Shown: one piece after another, positions 33,856-43,009 of the stretch | Layout of the letters: each line of letters begins with the position of its first letter | Numbering within the stretch: position 1 is the stretch's first letter | DNA from: Deltaproteobacteria bacterium | Lineage (GTDB): Bacteria; Myxococcota_A; Polyangia; Nannocystales; Nannocystaceae | Direction of reading: 5' to 3' | DNA: 64,000 bases | Assembly: GCA_016709225.1 (NCBI GenBank) | Contig: JADJEE010000001.1 | Coordinates: forward strand, 1,302,001-1,366,000 | Made by a program: the position numbers and the translations under genes | The notes under the pieces: generated by a model | Told to the model about the DNA's origin: nothing | What the model saw: only the letters and a program-made list of their open reading frames with translations | Databases searched by the model: none

Positions 33856-34722
33856 GTGGTGGCGTCTTCGGCATGCGGGGCCCGCTGGGGCGGTCTGTGG
33901 CCCGGGGCCGTCCGCGCCGCCGCGTCCGCGACCACGCTGGCGCTGGCGCTGGCGGGACCGGGGCACGCGCAGGCGTCCCCCACCAGCGACGAGGCCGAGG
34001 CCAACGCGGCCGCGACGGCGCGCCCGCGCGATCCCAACGACGCCCCCATGATGGCGCCGCGCGGGGGCCAGCCGCCGACCTCCGATCGCCGGCTGGGCGA
34101 CGACTGGTCGCGTGGGCGATCCTCGCGGCGGCGGCTCGCGCTGTCGGTGGCGCCGATCTTCGCGTCGTATCGGCTCGCGTTCATCGGTCGCCCGCTGCAG
34201 CCCGCCCGCGGCGGCGGTCTCGCGGTCGACCTCGACGTGCAGCTGCTGGCGCCGCTGTGGCTGCGGGTCGGCGCCTCGTACAGCGCCCACGCGTTGTTCG
34301 ACCAGTTCGAGCGGCCCGAGGGCGAGGCGCCACAGCAGACCGCGCGTCGCGGCGTGCTGCACACCGTCGATGCCGGCGGCGCGCTGCTGCTGGCCATGGA
34401 TCTCGGCCGCGTGCGCCCGATGCTCGAGGCCGGCGCGGGCATCCTGCTCATGCGACAGCCGCGGGATCCGGTGCAGGACGGGCAGCTGGGCGGCGCCTGC
34501 ATCGACGGCGGCGGCTGCGACGTGGGCCTCTTCTGCGCCACCGCGCAGAACGTCTGCCGCCAGGGCGTGGTGCCCCGCCTGCACGCCGGGGCCGGCATCG
34601 AGGTGTTGGTCGCCGATCGCTTCAGCATCGGCGTGATGCTGCGCTACTTCGCGTTGCTGCTGGCACCCACGGTGTTCCCGGTCTACCTGCAGACCGGCGT
34701 GCGCGCGACGGTGCGCTTCTAG
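33856..34722 (+). CDS. Secreted outer-membrane beta-barrel-like protein
   Basis: 288 residues, GTG start placed by the -10 box and by a signal peptide (AASATTLALALAGPGHAQA, cut near residue 37). A disordered linker (to about 75) precedes a beta-rich domain (LALSVAPIFASYRLAFIG, GLAVDLDVQLLAPLWLRVGASY, HTVDAGGALLLAMDLG, FSIGVMLRYFALLL) ending LQTGVRATVRF with a terminal Phe, typical of outer-membrane barrels. A small Cys-rich loop (ACIDGGGCDVGLFC...NVC) may form disulphides. No family is recognised. Similar in plan to the genes at 18591 and 52037. Confidence 0.7.
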   Translation: MVASSACGARWGGLWPGAVRAAASATTLALALAGPGHAQASPTSDEAEANAAATARPRDPNDAPMMAPRGGQPPTSDRRLGDDWSRGRSSRRRLALSVAPIFASYRLAFIGRPLQPARGGGLAVDLDVQLLAPLWLRVGASYSAHALFDQFERPEGEAPQQTARRGVLHTVDAGGALLLAMDLGRVRPMLEAGAGILLMRQPRDPVQDGQLGGACIDGGGCDVGLFCATAQNVCRQGVVPRLHAGAGIEVLVADRFSIGVMLRYFALLLAPTVFPVYLQTGVRATVRF

Positions 34723-34753
34723 TCGCGGCGACGGCTCGGCCCCCACGAACGAC

Positions 34754-34811
34754 GCGAGGGCCGAGGACGTCTCGCGTCCCCGACCCTCGGCCTCGCCCCG
34801 CGTCTGCGGGG
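34754..34811. terminator. Tandem hairpins between convergent genes
   Basis: First hairpin: GCGAGGGCCGAGG (34754-34766) pairs with CCTCGGCCTCGC (34785-34796), one bulged G. Second: CCCCGC (34796-34801) pairs with GCGGGG (34806-34811) around GTCT. They lie between two stop codons facing each other, so a bidirectional terminator is likely. No long T-run is present. Confidence 0.6.
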
Positions 34812-34827
34812 CCTTCGCGTTGCTGCG

Positions 34828-36525
34828 CTACGGCAGGTTCGGGCAGTCGAGCTTCTTGTTCGGCGACAGCTGACAGGTCGCGCTGACCGACGTGCCACCG
34901 GGGGCCGGCACGCCGTCGCGGCGCACCAGGCGGAACTCGAGGTTCCAGCCCTCGTCGACGCAGGCCTGCGAGAGGTTGTCACCGACCAGCGCCTCGTAGC
35001 AGACGTCCTGCCCATCGGGCAGCGCACCGTCGGCCAGGCAGCGCGGGATGTCCGACTCGATGGTGGTGCCGGTGTCGACGTCCGGCGCCTCCTGGATCAG
35101 CGTGCACGACGGCTCGAGCTCCGGCGTGACGACGTTGGAGTCGGCGACGCAGGCGGTCATGCAGGCGGGCTTGATCTGGTCCTTGATCGTGTTGGCGATC
35201 GAGTCGAGCGCGCCGGTGAAGCTCTCCTGACAGATCGAGTAGAGGTTGCGGCTGCCGCCGACCGCGAAGGCCTCGGCGAACTCGCGCTCGCGCACCGGCG
35301 GTCGGGCGGTGCCGATCGGCGTCATCGGATCGCCGTCGTCGTACATGCAGCCGGCACCGATGCCGAAGTCGCTCTGCTCGACCGGATCGAGCGCGTTCGA
35401 GTACGAGATCTCGGAGGCGTTGGTCTCGTAGCCCTGCGGCACGCCGGCGATCATCGCGACCAGGACCTCCTGGCCGGGGGTGATCATCTGCTTCGAGATC
35501 TCGAGCTGCTGCACGAAGTCGGTGTAGCGCTTGACCGGATGGAGCACGGCCTTGTCGTCGGCCACGCCCTCGTTGGCGTCGACGTCCTTGTTGACCGACT
35601 CGCAGCTGTCGTACGGGGTGCCGCCACCGTCACAGTGCACGCCGGCGCGCCAGCACACCGCCGAGGTCGGCGCGGAGGCGGTCGGGTCGCTCCAGAACGC
35701 CGCCGGATTGCCGCCCATCGAGGCCGGCAAGAAGATCGACTGGTACGCGTTGTTGTACGAGCAGTCGGTCTCGTCGGAGATGACGACGATCGAGAGGATC
35801 GCGTTGCTGCGCAGGAAGCCGTACTGCTCCTCGTCGTTCTTCTGGGCGCGCAGGAACGCCTTGTACATCGACTCGAGGTGCGACTCGAAGCCGCAGCCGG
35901 CGATGCCCTGCGGACCGAAGCACTGGAACGCCTCGGTGGTGGTCGGCACCCGCGACATGCCGTTCACGTCGGCCTTCTCGGCGAGGTTGTTCTTGCCCTC
36001 GATGTTCTCCAGCCACGGGCGCGGCTTGGGGATGCCGTCGAACTCGGTGACCGTGTCGGTGGTCGAGATCTCGTCGAAGTTGCACACGTCGGTGCACGCG
36101 GCCGCGGTCGCGTCGGCGGGCGGGTTGCCGCTGAAGACGAACTGTCCGGTGCGGCCGCGGCAGCTCGACATCTGCAGCTTGCCGGCCTCGGGCGACGTCG
36201 CACCGCACCACGGGTTGCCGTTGTCGGTCGTGGTCACGCCGATGCGGTAGTTCGCCTTGACGTCCTCGGCCTCGAGCACGCCGATGAACGCCGGGAAGTT
36301 CGCGGCGAGCAGGCCCTGCTCCTCACCCATCGAGCCCGAGTTGTCGATCACGAAGAGGATGTCGACGTCCTTGTTGACGGTCAGCTGGACGGCGTTCTGC
36401 TTCTCCGACGCCGCCTCGTACTTCACGCCCTTCAAGGGGTGTTCGAGACACGCCAGCAAGGTGGGCAGCGCGAGACCGACGCCAGCGAGCAGAGTGGTGC
36501 GGGAGAAGAGCGAAAGGCGGCGCAT
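34828..36525 (-). CDS. VWA-domain lipoprotein
   Basis: 565 residues. Lipoprotein signal with lipobox LLAC (Cys26). A von Willebrand A domain begins at VDILFVIDNSGSMGEEQG with the MIDAS motif D61-x-S63-x-S65. Further VWA strands include AILSIVVISDETDC and EVLVAMIAG. Sixteen or more cysteines suggest disulphides. A C-terminal region (about 450-565) is separate and beta-rich. Such metal-dependent adhesion domains on lipoproteins are frequent in large-genome myxobacteria; ligand unknown. A GGAGG sequence 7 nt before ATG 36525 fixes the start. It sits between yfgM/bamB and der. Confidence 0.87.
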   Translation of the reverse strand: MRRLSLFSRTTLLAGVGLALPTLLACLEHPLKGVKYEAASEKQNAVQLTVNKDVDILFVIDNSGSMGEEQGLLAANFPAFIGVLEAEDVKANYRIGVTTTDNGNPWCGATSPEAGKLQMSSCRGRTGQFVFSGNPPADATAAACTDVCNFDEISTTDTVTEFDGIPKPRPWLENIEGKNNLAEKADVNGMSRVPTTTEAFQCFGPQGIAGCGFESHLESMYKAFLRAQKNDEEQYGFLRSNAILSIVVISDETDCSYNNAYQSIFLPASMGGNPAAFWSDPTASAPTSAVCWRAGVHCDGGGTPYDSCESVNKDVDANEGVADDKAVLHPVKRYTDFVQQLEISKQMITPGQEVLVAMIAGVPQGYETNASEISYSNALDPVEQSDFGIGAGCMYDDGDPMTPIGTARPPVREREFAEAFAVGGSRNLYSICQESFTGALDSIANTIKDQIKPACMTACVADSNVVTPELEPSCTLIQEAPDVDTGTTIESDIPRCLADGALPDGQDVCYEALVGDNLSQACVDEGWNLEFRLVRRDGVPAPGGTSVSATCQLSPNKKLDCPNLP

Positions 36526-36817
36526 GGATTCCTCCAGGGGAACGAGGGTCTCGAGGCGGCGGCGGCCTGGGTCACAGGTCGACGGGCGACGGCGCGGGGA
36601 TTGGGTTCGATCGCGCCCGCTCGAGCCGAGCACAGACTAAAGCAAGCCGGCCGCCAGGGACAATCCCCGAAAAGCGGCTGGGTTTTCCGCGCGGCGCACG
36701 AGGGCCACGCCCGCGGGGCGCCAACTCGGTTGCGCCGGCAAGGCCCTGCACGCAACGCCAGTGGCGGCGAGCCGGCCGGCGGGCCGGTGCCGTGGGGCCG
36801 CGGCTTGGGCGTCGGCG
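36526..36817. other. 292-bp gap between der and VWA gene
   Basis: Contains the leader of the VWA gene and, 31-46 nt beyond the der stop, a 6-bp hairpin CCGGCC-GGCG-GGCCGG (36772-36787) that might end the era-der transcript; no T-run follows. No coding frame seen. Confidence 0.35.
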
Positions 36818-38248
36818 TCAGTCGTCGCGGGACTCGCCGGGCATGTGGCCGCCGCGGCCGCGGCCGCGCACGACGATCCGAAGCGGCACACCGTGGAGAT
36901 CCCACCGCTTGCGGAAGCGCCGCAGCAGGTAGCGCTCGTAGGCCGGGGGCAGAGAGCGCCCGCGGTTGGCCGAGATCGCGAACAGCGGCGGCTCGACGCC
37001 GGCCTGGGTCGCGAAGTACAGCCGCACGAGGTTGCCGCGGTGGGCCGGCGGCGACAGCTCCGCGACGGCGCGCTGCAGCTCGTCGTTCAGATCCGAGGTC
37101 GAGATGCGCCGCGACAGCGCCTTGGCCGTGCGGCGCACCGCCTTCATGACGACGTCGAGGTTGCGCGCGTGGCCCTGCCCCGCATCGCGGCCGTGGCCGA
37201 CGATCGAGGTCTTGATCAGATCCGGCTCCTCGAGGAACGCCAGCGCCTCGGCCGACTGCTTGGCGATCTCGCTGGCGCGGGCCCGGTCGTCCTTCACGAG
37301 GTCCCACTTGTGCAGCAGCACGACCACGCCCTTGCCGCGCTCGAATGCCATGCGGGCGATGCGTTGATCCTGGTCGGTCACGCCCTCGGTGGCGTCGATG
37401 ACGAGCACGACCACGTGGGTGCGCTCCATCGCGCGGATCGACTTGATGGCGGCGAGCTGCTCCTGCGCGCGCGCGACCTGGCGGCGCCGTCGCAGGCCCG
37501 CGGTGTCACACAGCACGAAGTCTTCGTCGTGCCAGCGCAGCGGCAGATCGATGGCGTCGCGGGTGGTGCCCGGGACGTCGTCGACGATGACGCGGGCGGC
37601 CCCGACCAGCGCATTGACGAGCGACGACTTGCCGGCGTTGGGGCGGCCCAGGAACGCCATGCGGATGCCCGGCGGCACCAGCTCGACCTGCGCGGGGGCG
37701 GGCCCGAGCAGCGCCGCGATCGCGTCGCACAGCTCGGCGACACCGCGGCCATGGGCGGCCGAGACCGCGAGCACGTCGCCGACCCCGAGCTCCCACGCCC
37801 ACGCGGCGGCCCGCTCGCGCGCGGGTGAGTCGGCTTTGTTGGCGGCCACCACCACCGGCTTGCCGGAGCGCCGCAGCAGCGCCGCGACCTCGTCGTCGAC
37901 CGAGGTGCGACCCGCCTCGGCATCGACCACGAAGAGCACCAGGTCGGCCTCCGCGATCGCGATGCCGGCCTGGGCCTTGATGTGCGATGGCATGCCGTCG
38001 TCGAGCGAGGGATCGATGCCGCCGGTGTCGACCACCACGAATGCGCCGCTGCCCCAGTTGGCGACGCCGTACAGGCGATCGCGGGTGACGCCGGGGTTGT
38101 CCTCGACGATGGCCTTGCGGGCGCCGACCAGGCGGTTGAACAGCGTCGACTTGCCGACGTTGGGACGACCGACGATGGCCACCACCTTCGCGGCGGTGCC
38201 GGCCGGCGCGCCGGGCTCGTCGCTGTCCTCGAAGTCGTCGTCGCTCAT
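36818..38248 (-). CDS. der: GTPase Der (EngA)
   Basis: 476 residues, normal length. Two GTPase domains in tandem. Domain 1: G1 GRPNVGKST, G2-like GVTRDR, G3 DTGGID, G4 NKAD, G5 SAAHG. Domain 2: G1 GRPNAGKSS, GTTRDAI, DTAGLRRR, G4 variant HKWD in place of NKWD, then TSIVGHG. A C-terminal KH-like domain (about 380-465, LFAISANRGRSLPPAYERYLLRRFRKRW) follows, with a short acidic N-terminal extension (1-22). Der is essential for 50S ribosome assembly. It starts 4 nt inside the era stop (ATGA) with a GGAGG motif in the end of era. Confidence 0.97.
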   Translation of the reverse strand: MSDDDFEDSDEPGAPAGTAAKVVAIVGRPNVGKSTLFNRLVGARKAIVEDNPGVTRDRLYGVANWGSGAFVVVDTGGIDPSLDDGMPSHIKAQAGIAIAEADLVLFVVDAEAGRTSVDDEVAALLRRSGKPVVVAANKADSPARERAAAWAWELGVGDVLAVSAAHGRGVAELCDAIAALLGPAPAQVELVPPGIRMAFLGRPNAGKSSLVNALVGAARVIVDDVPGTTRDAIDLPLRWHDEDFVLCDTAGLRRRRQVARAQEQLAAIKSIRAMERTHVVVLVIDATEGVTDQDQRIARMAFERGKGVVVLLHKWDLVKDDRARASEIAKQSAEALAFLEEPDLIKTSIVGHGRDAGQGHARNLDVVMKAVRRTAKALSRRISTSDLNDELQRAVAELSPPAHRGNLVRLYFATQAGVEPPLFAISANRGRSLPPAYERYLLRRFRKRWDLHGVPLRIVVRGRGRGGHMPGESRDD

Positions 38249-39186
38249 GTCGTGCCTCCGTGATCGCCGGCCGCGTAGCCGAGCTGCGCGAGTCGCTTGG
38301 GATCGCGGGTCCAGTCCGGTGCGACGTCGACCCGCAACCGCAGGTCGGCACTGCGACCAGTGAGTCGCTCGATGCGGGCGCGCGCGGCCATCGAGATCGC
38401 CTTGACGACCTTGGCGCCGCGGCCGATGACCATCGGCTTCTGGCTCTCGCGCTCGACGTAGATCGTCGCGGTCACGTAGTCGCGATCCTCGCGGCTGTCG
38501 AAGCGCTCGATCACCACCGCGCAGCTGTACGGCAGCTCCTGGCCGAGGTGGGCGAACAGCTCGGCGCGTACGAACTCGGACGCGTGCCAGCGCAGCGGGC
38601 GATCGGTGAGCTGGTCGTCGGGGTAGTGGGCGGGGCCTTCGGGCAGTCGTGCGACGATCTCCTCGCCGAGCGCGTCGATGCCCTCGCCACGCAGCGCCGC
38701 GACCGGCACCACCGCCGCGAACGTGTGCAGCTTCGACCACGCCGCGGTGACCGGCAGCAGCGCGTCGGGGTGGCGCAGACGATCGCGCTTGGTCAGCACC
38801 AGCACCACCGGCTTGCCCAACGCAGCCACCTGATCGAGGCCCTCGCGCGCCACCGCACCGGGTTGCCACGCCGCGAGATCGTCGAGCCCCAGCGAAGGGC
38901 ACTCGGCCAGCAGCAGCACCAGGTCGACATCGCGGCAGCCGGCGAGCGCCTCGGCGACCATGTAGCGGTTGAGTGCGCTCTTGGGCCGGTGCAGCCCCGG
39001 CGTGTCGACCATCACCGCCTGGAAGCTCGGGCCCGACCAGATGCCGAGCATGCGCTCGCGTGTGGTCTGCGGGTGATCGGTGGCGATCGCCACCGGCTCA
39101 CCGACGAGCGCGTTGACCAACGTCGACTTGCCGACGTTGGGCCGGCCGCACACGGCGACGAAGCCGAATCGATGGGGGGCTGCCAC
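38245..39186 (-). CDS. era: GTPase Era
   Basis: 313 residues. GTPase domain with G1 GRPNVGKST (about 14-22), the typical TTRERMLGIW switch I (Era usually reads TTR), G3 DTPGLHRPKSALNRYM, and C-terminal KH domain with VIGRGAKVVKAISMAARARIERL. Era binds 16S rRNA and acts in 30S maturation. The G4 motif is TKRD, not NKxD. A GTG start at 39186 is used: it puts the G1 motif at the usual distance, and upstream sequence is unconserved. Overlaps der by 4 nt; the pair forms one operon. Confidence 0.96.
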   Translation of the reverse strand: MAAPHRFGFVAVCGRPNVGKSTLVNALVGEPVAIATDHPQTTRERMLGIWSGPSFQAVMVDTPGLHRPKSALNRYMVAEALAGCRDVDLVLLLAECPSLGLDDLAAWQPGAVAREGLDQVAALGKPVVLVLTKRDRLRHPDALLPVTAAWSKLHTFAAVVPVAALRGEGIDALGEEIVARLPEGPAHYPDDQLTDRPLRWHASEFVRAELFAHLGQELPYSCAVVIERFDSREDRDYVTATIYVERESQKPMVIGRGAKVVKAISMAARARIERLTGRSADLRLRVDVAPDWTRDPKRLAQLGYAAGDHGGTT

Positions 39187-39240
39187 GGGCGGGCGAGTGT
39201 GGGGCCGCGGGCCGAAATCGTGCAACTGTCCTGCGACTCT

Positions 39241-39246
39241 GATAAC
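39241..39246 (+). promoter_or_regulatory. -10 box GATAAC, near-leaderless promoter
   Basis: GATAAC is 8 nt before GTG 39255 and 11 nt before ATG 39258, no ribosome-binding site. Confidence 0.4.
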
Positions 39247-39254
39247 GGCCAGCG

Positions 39255-39518
39255 GTGATGCTCGCGTCGGTCCTCCACGCCCGGGTCGCAGCCGCGCTGG
39301 CCGCGGCCGCCCTGCTGCTCGCGATCGCCGGCGCATGGCCGGGCCTGGGCATGCCGGCCTGGCCGGGCGCGGTGCTGGGCCTGGCCGCCATCGCGATGGG
39401 GCTACGCCCCGGTCCGGTGCTCGCGCGGGCCGTCGCCACCTCCGGGGGGGCCGCGGCGGCGCTCGTCGCCGGCCTGCAGATCGCCGTGCTGTGGGGCGTG
39501 GCGGTGGCCTTGCCCTGA
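39255..39518 (+). CDS. Small hydrophobic membrane protein
   Basis: 87 residues (86 if ATG 39258 is used). About three hydrophobic segments: 10-27 (VAAALAAAALLLAIAGAW), 36-50 and 60-84. Strongly Ala/Leu-rich. No family recognised. It is divergent from era and has a -10 box directly upstream, which raises confidence that it is a gene, but composition alone could produce such a frame. Confidence 0.45.
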   Translation: MMLASVLHARVAAALAAAALLLAIAGAWPGLGMPAWPGAVLGLAAIAMGLRPGPVLARAVATSGGAAAALVAGLQIAVLWGVAVALP

Positions 39519-39599
39519 ACGACCGCCCCCCGACGGCCCTCGCCATGCCTACATGTAGGATATTTGCCTCCTTCCCCGTCCGCCGGGCATCGTGTGGCC

Positions 39600-39953
39600 A
39601 TGCCGCACGTGCAGATCGAACGGCGCGCCACTGCGCGCATCGACAAGGTGTTCCGGGTGCTGGTGACGAGCGACCTGCACGGCGAGCGCTGGTACGTCGC
39701 GCGCAACATCTCGACCACCGGGATGTTCGTCGAGATGCCCGACCCGCTGCCGCTGCGCTGCAAGGTCGTGGTGCGGTTCTGTGCCGACGGCAGCGAGCAC
39801 GCCTCGATCTGCGCGATGGCAGCGGTGCAGAACCACTACTACCTGCAGTACGCCGACGATCACGGGCTGCGGGCACTGTCGGGGGTCGGGCTGCGATTCC
39901 TGCGGTTCCTGCCCGAGCTCGGCGGCGTCGCAGCCGACCTGCCCACGCACTGA
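39600..39953 (+). CDS. Stand-alone PilZ-domain protein
   Basis: 117 residues, close to a minimal PilZ. RxxxR is at ERRATARI, and the second motif N-I-S-T-T-G occurs in ARNISTTGMFVEM; then CKVVVRF and GLRALSGVGLRFLRF. The c-di-GMP binding residues are therefore retained. ATG 39600 is used, preceded by TAGGAT (39556-39561), 38 nt upstream, without a clear ribosome-binding site. No membrane segment. Together with the PilZ gene at 30896 it makes a second likely c-di-GMP receptor in the window. Confidence 0.85.
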   Translation: MPHVQIERRATARIDKVFRVLVTSDLHGERWYVARNISTTGMFVEMPDPLPLRCKVVVRFCADGSEHASICAMAAVQNHYYLQYADDHGLRALSGVGLRFLRFLPELGGVAADLPTH

Positions 39954-40008
39954 CGCGCGCGCAGCCCCTCGAAGCCGGGGCGCACCGTCGCGCCCACGGG
40001 AGCACGAC

Positions 40009-41772
40009 ATGAACCATCGAGCCCTGCCTTGGATCCTGGTGATGGCGACGCTGGCGTGTACGCCGTCGCTCGAGGTCGAGGTCGACACCGCGATCGGCTC
40101 GCGGGCGCGGCGCGACGATCCGGCCGCACGCGCCCAGGACGTGTCGGTGATGGCGCGCGCGCTCTTCGGTCGCGACGAGGCCACCGGCGAGGCCGAGCTG
40201 CCCGCGCTCGCCGGTCCCGTGCACCCGCCGCGTGCGGTGGACGAGCTCGACGATCTGGTGGTCGCGATCCGCAAGGGTGCGCTCGACGAGATCGGCGGCC
40301 CGGCGCATCGACTCCAGCACGCCGAGGCCTCGCTGTGGCCGCAGCTGCGGGCGCTGCTGCTCGCGCCGCGGCGCGCACCCAAGGGCGACTACCGCTCCAC
40401 CTTGGCGGCGATCGGCGGCGACGTCCCCAACCGCTACGGCCACTTCGATCTCGCTTGGAAGAAGGCGCACGGCTTCGCCACCAAGCTCTCCGAGGACTGG
40501 TTCGAGGACCTGCTGGTGATGCCGCGATCGAAGCTGTCGCCGTCGCTGGTGCCGGTCTATCGCGACTGCGTGCTGACCACGGCGCTGCTCCAAGCTGCAT
40601 CCGAAATCGGCAAGAATCCCGCGTACTCCGAGGATGTCGTGAATGTGCTTCTCGAGGCCGCTCACGTGCACGAGGGCACGTTCCGCGACGAGGTCGGCCG
40701 CGCGGTCGCTCGCATCGGCGACGAGGCGGTGCCGTGGCTGCTGCGACGCGCGATCCCACCCCAGGGTCGCGACCCGGAGGCCGCACAGCGGGCCGCGTAC
40801 GCGCAGGCGCTGCTCGACCGCATGGATCGCTGGATTCCCGAGCGGGCCGAGGCGGCACTGCGCGCCGAGCCGCGACGACTCGCAGCGGCGCTCACCGCCT
40901 GGGGCGAGGCCCGCGACGGTCACGCGGCGCCGGTGATGCTGGCCCACGTCGACTCGAAGATCCCGAGCGTGCGCGCTGCGGCCCGCGCGGCCTTCGTGGC
41001 GCTGGTCGAGGGCCCGCCACCCAAGAGCGTCAGCCGCAGGGTGCGGCTGCTCGGCGGTGGCACCGGCCACGCGCAGGCCTATCTCAACTACCGACAGCTC
41101 GCGGCGCTGGCGGTACGCGACGCGATCGTACGGCTCGATCCACAGCTGCTCGAGGCGCCGTGCGACCTGGCCCTCGATCCCCGCGGTCGACCGCTCGATC
41201 CCACCTGCGAGCAACAGCCCGCGCGCCACGCCGCGGCCTACTTCGCTGCGCTGGACACCGCGCGCGCCAGCGACACCCGCCGCTCGATCGCGCTGGCGCT
41301 GGCCGCCGTCGATCGTGACGCCCGCGTCGCTGCACTCGATCGACTGCTGGCGGAGCGCCCCGAGCTCGGCGACGCGCCGGTGCTGGTCGAGGCCTATCGC
41401 GAGGCGGCCGCGGCCGCGCTGCAGGACGGCGACGCCGCCAAGACCGCTGCGCTCAGCCGCAAGGCCTCGGTGCTCGTGCGCAGCCGTGATCCCGAGCTCG
41501 CCGACACGCTGCAGGTGCAGGCCCTGCTGGCCGAGGCCACGCTGCCCGCGCTGCCGGAGGCGGGGCGCGAGATGTTGTTGCGCACCGCCGCGGGTCTTCG
41601 GCCCGACGATCCCCACGTCGACGGTGCGCTCGCCGGACTCGCGCGCGCGCAGCCCAGCGCGCCGGAACTCAGCCGACCGCGCATCGGCCTCGGCGTCGCG
41701 CTGGTCGGGCTGGCGTTCGCCTGCCTGGTGGCGCTGCGCGGGCTTGGTCGGCGTCGCCCACAGGCGGCCTGA
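40009..41772 (+). CDS. HEAT-like repeat lipoprotein with C-terminal membrane helix
   Basis: 587 residues. Lipoprotein signal MATLAC (Cys17) and an apparent second anchor, a C-terminal hydrophobic helix (about 560-580, GLGVALVGLAFACLVAL) with a basic end. Between them are helical, HEAT/Armadillo-like pairs (about 190-420): DEVGRAVARIGDEAVPWLLRRA, HAAPVMLAHVDSKIPSVRAAARAAFVAL, SIALALAAVDRDARVAALDRLLAE. GGGAG-like GGGAGC upstream of ATG 40009 may be the ribosome-binding site. Function unknown; the repeats suggest protein binding in the periplasm. Confidence 0.72.
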   Translation: MNHRALPWILVMATLACTPSLEVEVDTAIGSRARRDDPAARAQDVSVMARALFGRDEATGEAELPALAGPVHPPRAVDELDDLVVAIRKGALDEIGGPAHRLQHAEASLWPQLRALLLAPRRAPKGDYRSTLAAIGGDVPNRYGHFDLAWKKAHGFATKLSEDWFEDLLVMPRSKLSPSLVPVYRDCVLTTALLQAASEIGKNPAYSEDVVNVLLEAAHVHEGTFRDEVGRAVARIGDEAVPWLLRRAIPPQGRDPEAAQRAAYAQALLDRMDRWIPERAEAALRAEPRRLAAALTAWGEARDGHAAPVMLAHVDSKIPSVRAAARAAFVALVEGPPPKSVSRRVRLLGGGTGHAQAYLNYRQLAALAVRDAIVRLDPQLLEAPCDLALDPRGRPLDPTCEQQPARHAAAYFAALDTARASDTRRSIALALAAVDRDARVAALDRLLAERPELGDAPVLVEAYREAAAAALQDGDAAKTAALSRKASVLVRSRDPELADTLQVQALLAEATLPALPEAGREMLLRTAAGLRPDDPHVDGALAGLARAQPSAPELSRPRIGLGVALVGLAFACLVALRGLGRRRPQAA

Positions 41773-41821
41773 TCGCGGCGGCGGCCGAACGGGCGTCGGC
41801 GTGCCCGCGCGCGCGGGCGGC

Positions 41822-43009
41822 TCAGGGCGGCTGCGGTAGATCCTTGAGCGGATCGCGGGGCGGCTTCTTGGGCTTGAGCGTCTTGGGCTCGTCGCTCGGC
41901 GGATCGGGCTTCTTGGGCTTCGAGCTGCCGCCGCCCTTGGGCTTCGACTTGGGCTTGCTCGGCGCGGCCGGGGCCGGATCGCTGCCACCGGCCGCAGGTG
42001 TCGGCTCGACCGGCTTGGCCGGCTCGACCGGCTTGGCCGGGTCCGTCGGGGATGGCGCGGCGGGATCGCCCGCGGCGGGCCCGGCGGGCTGGGTCGGGGC
42101 CGCGGCGGGCGCGGGCTCGGCGGGCTTGGCCGGATCTGCGGCCGGCTCGGCGGGCTGGGCCGGCTCGGCGGCCGGCGCGGGCTCAGCCTTGGCCTCGGGC
42201 TCGGCTGCCGCGGGCGTCTCGGGCTCGGCGACCACGGAGGGCTCGGAGCCCTCCTCCGCGGCGGCGTCCTGGTTGCGGGTCAGGAGGAACAAGACGCCGG
42301 CCAGCGCCGCGGCGCCGAAGCCGAGAAAGATCCAGGTGCTCGCGCCGGAGCTGAGGTTCGAGTCGCGATGCGAGGTCGCGCGGGAAAGATCGAGTGGAGC
42401 TCCGCCGACGAAGGTCGGCTTCGATCCCTGCGGCCCGCGGCCGGTGTCGGCGGCGGTGCCCGTGAACTCGAAGACCGTCTTGCTGCCACCGACCATCAGC
42501 TCGTCGTCGCGGCTCGCGGTCGGAGCCGCCGGCGGGCGCTGGCCGTGGGCGGGGTGAGGCGGACCTTGCGGGGGTGGTTGGTGCATCGCGGGCGAACTCG
42601 CTGCGGCAGGATACGCCGGGTATCCGCCGCCGTGGGGCGCTGCCGCGGCGGGCATGGGCGCCTGCGGCGGATACGGCATCGCCGGGACGGCGGCCGGGGC
42701 GGGCGGGTACGGCTGCGCGGCGGGCGGGTACGGCTGCGACGCGGGGTACGGCTGCGACGCGGGCGGGTACGGCTGCGACGCGGGCGGGTACGGGGCCGAC
42801 GCGGTGGCGGGGTACGGGGCCGACGGCGACGGCGATGGGTACGGCGCCGGTGGATACGGACCCGGCGTCGACGCCTGCGCGCCCGTCGGTGCTGCGGGGT
42901 ATGGCGCAGGCGCGGTGGTCGGCACCGCGGCTGGGGCGTTGGGATCGCCGAGGCCACCGCTGCCGATGGCGATGGTCTCCTTCTGCCGCGTGGTGCTGGG
43001 CCCGCTCAT
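41822..43009 (-). CDS. Proline-rich single-pass membrane protein
   Basis: 395 residues. N-terminal 1-165 is disordered with PYPPASQ repeats; 166-220 holds GGSKTVFEFTG; one helix (224-245, STWIFLGFGAAALAGVLFLL); then Ala/Pro/Glu-rich and a Lys-rich end. No catalytic domain. Short Thr motifs ETIAIG (11-16) and KTVFEF (177-182) on the N-side resemble those in the pseudokinase and FHA proteins of this window. Divergent from tmk with 170 bp between starts. Function unknown; a phosphorylated scaffold is an inference. Confidence 0.7.
   Translation of the reverse strand: MSGPSTTRQKETIAIGSGGLGDPNAPAAVPTTAPAPYPAAPTGAQASTPGPYPPAPYPSPSPSAPYPATASAPYPPASQPYPPASQPYPASQPYPPAAQPYPPAPAAVPAMPYPPQAPMPAAAAPHGGGYPAYPAAASSPAMHQPPPQGPPHPAHGQRPPAAPTASRDDELMVGGSKTVFEFTGTAADTGRGPQGSKPTFVGGAPLDLSRATSHRDSNLSSGASTWIFLGFGAAALAGVLFLLTRNQDAAAEEGSEPSVVAEPETPAAAEPEAKAEPAPAAEPAQPAEPAADPAKPAEPAPAAAPTQPAGPAAGDPAAPSPTDPAKPVEPAKPVEPTPAAGGSDPAPAAPSKPKSKPKGGGSSKPKKPDPPSDEPKTLKPKKPPRDPLKDLPQPP

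Noticed and set aside
39564..39599. TTG start for the second PilZ gene
   Set aside because: ATG 39600 starts just before the RxxxR motif; the extra 12 residues have no pattern.
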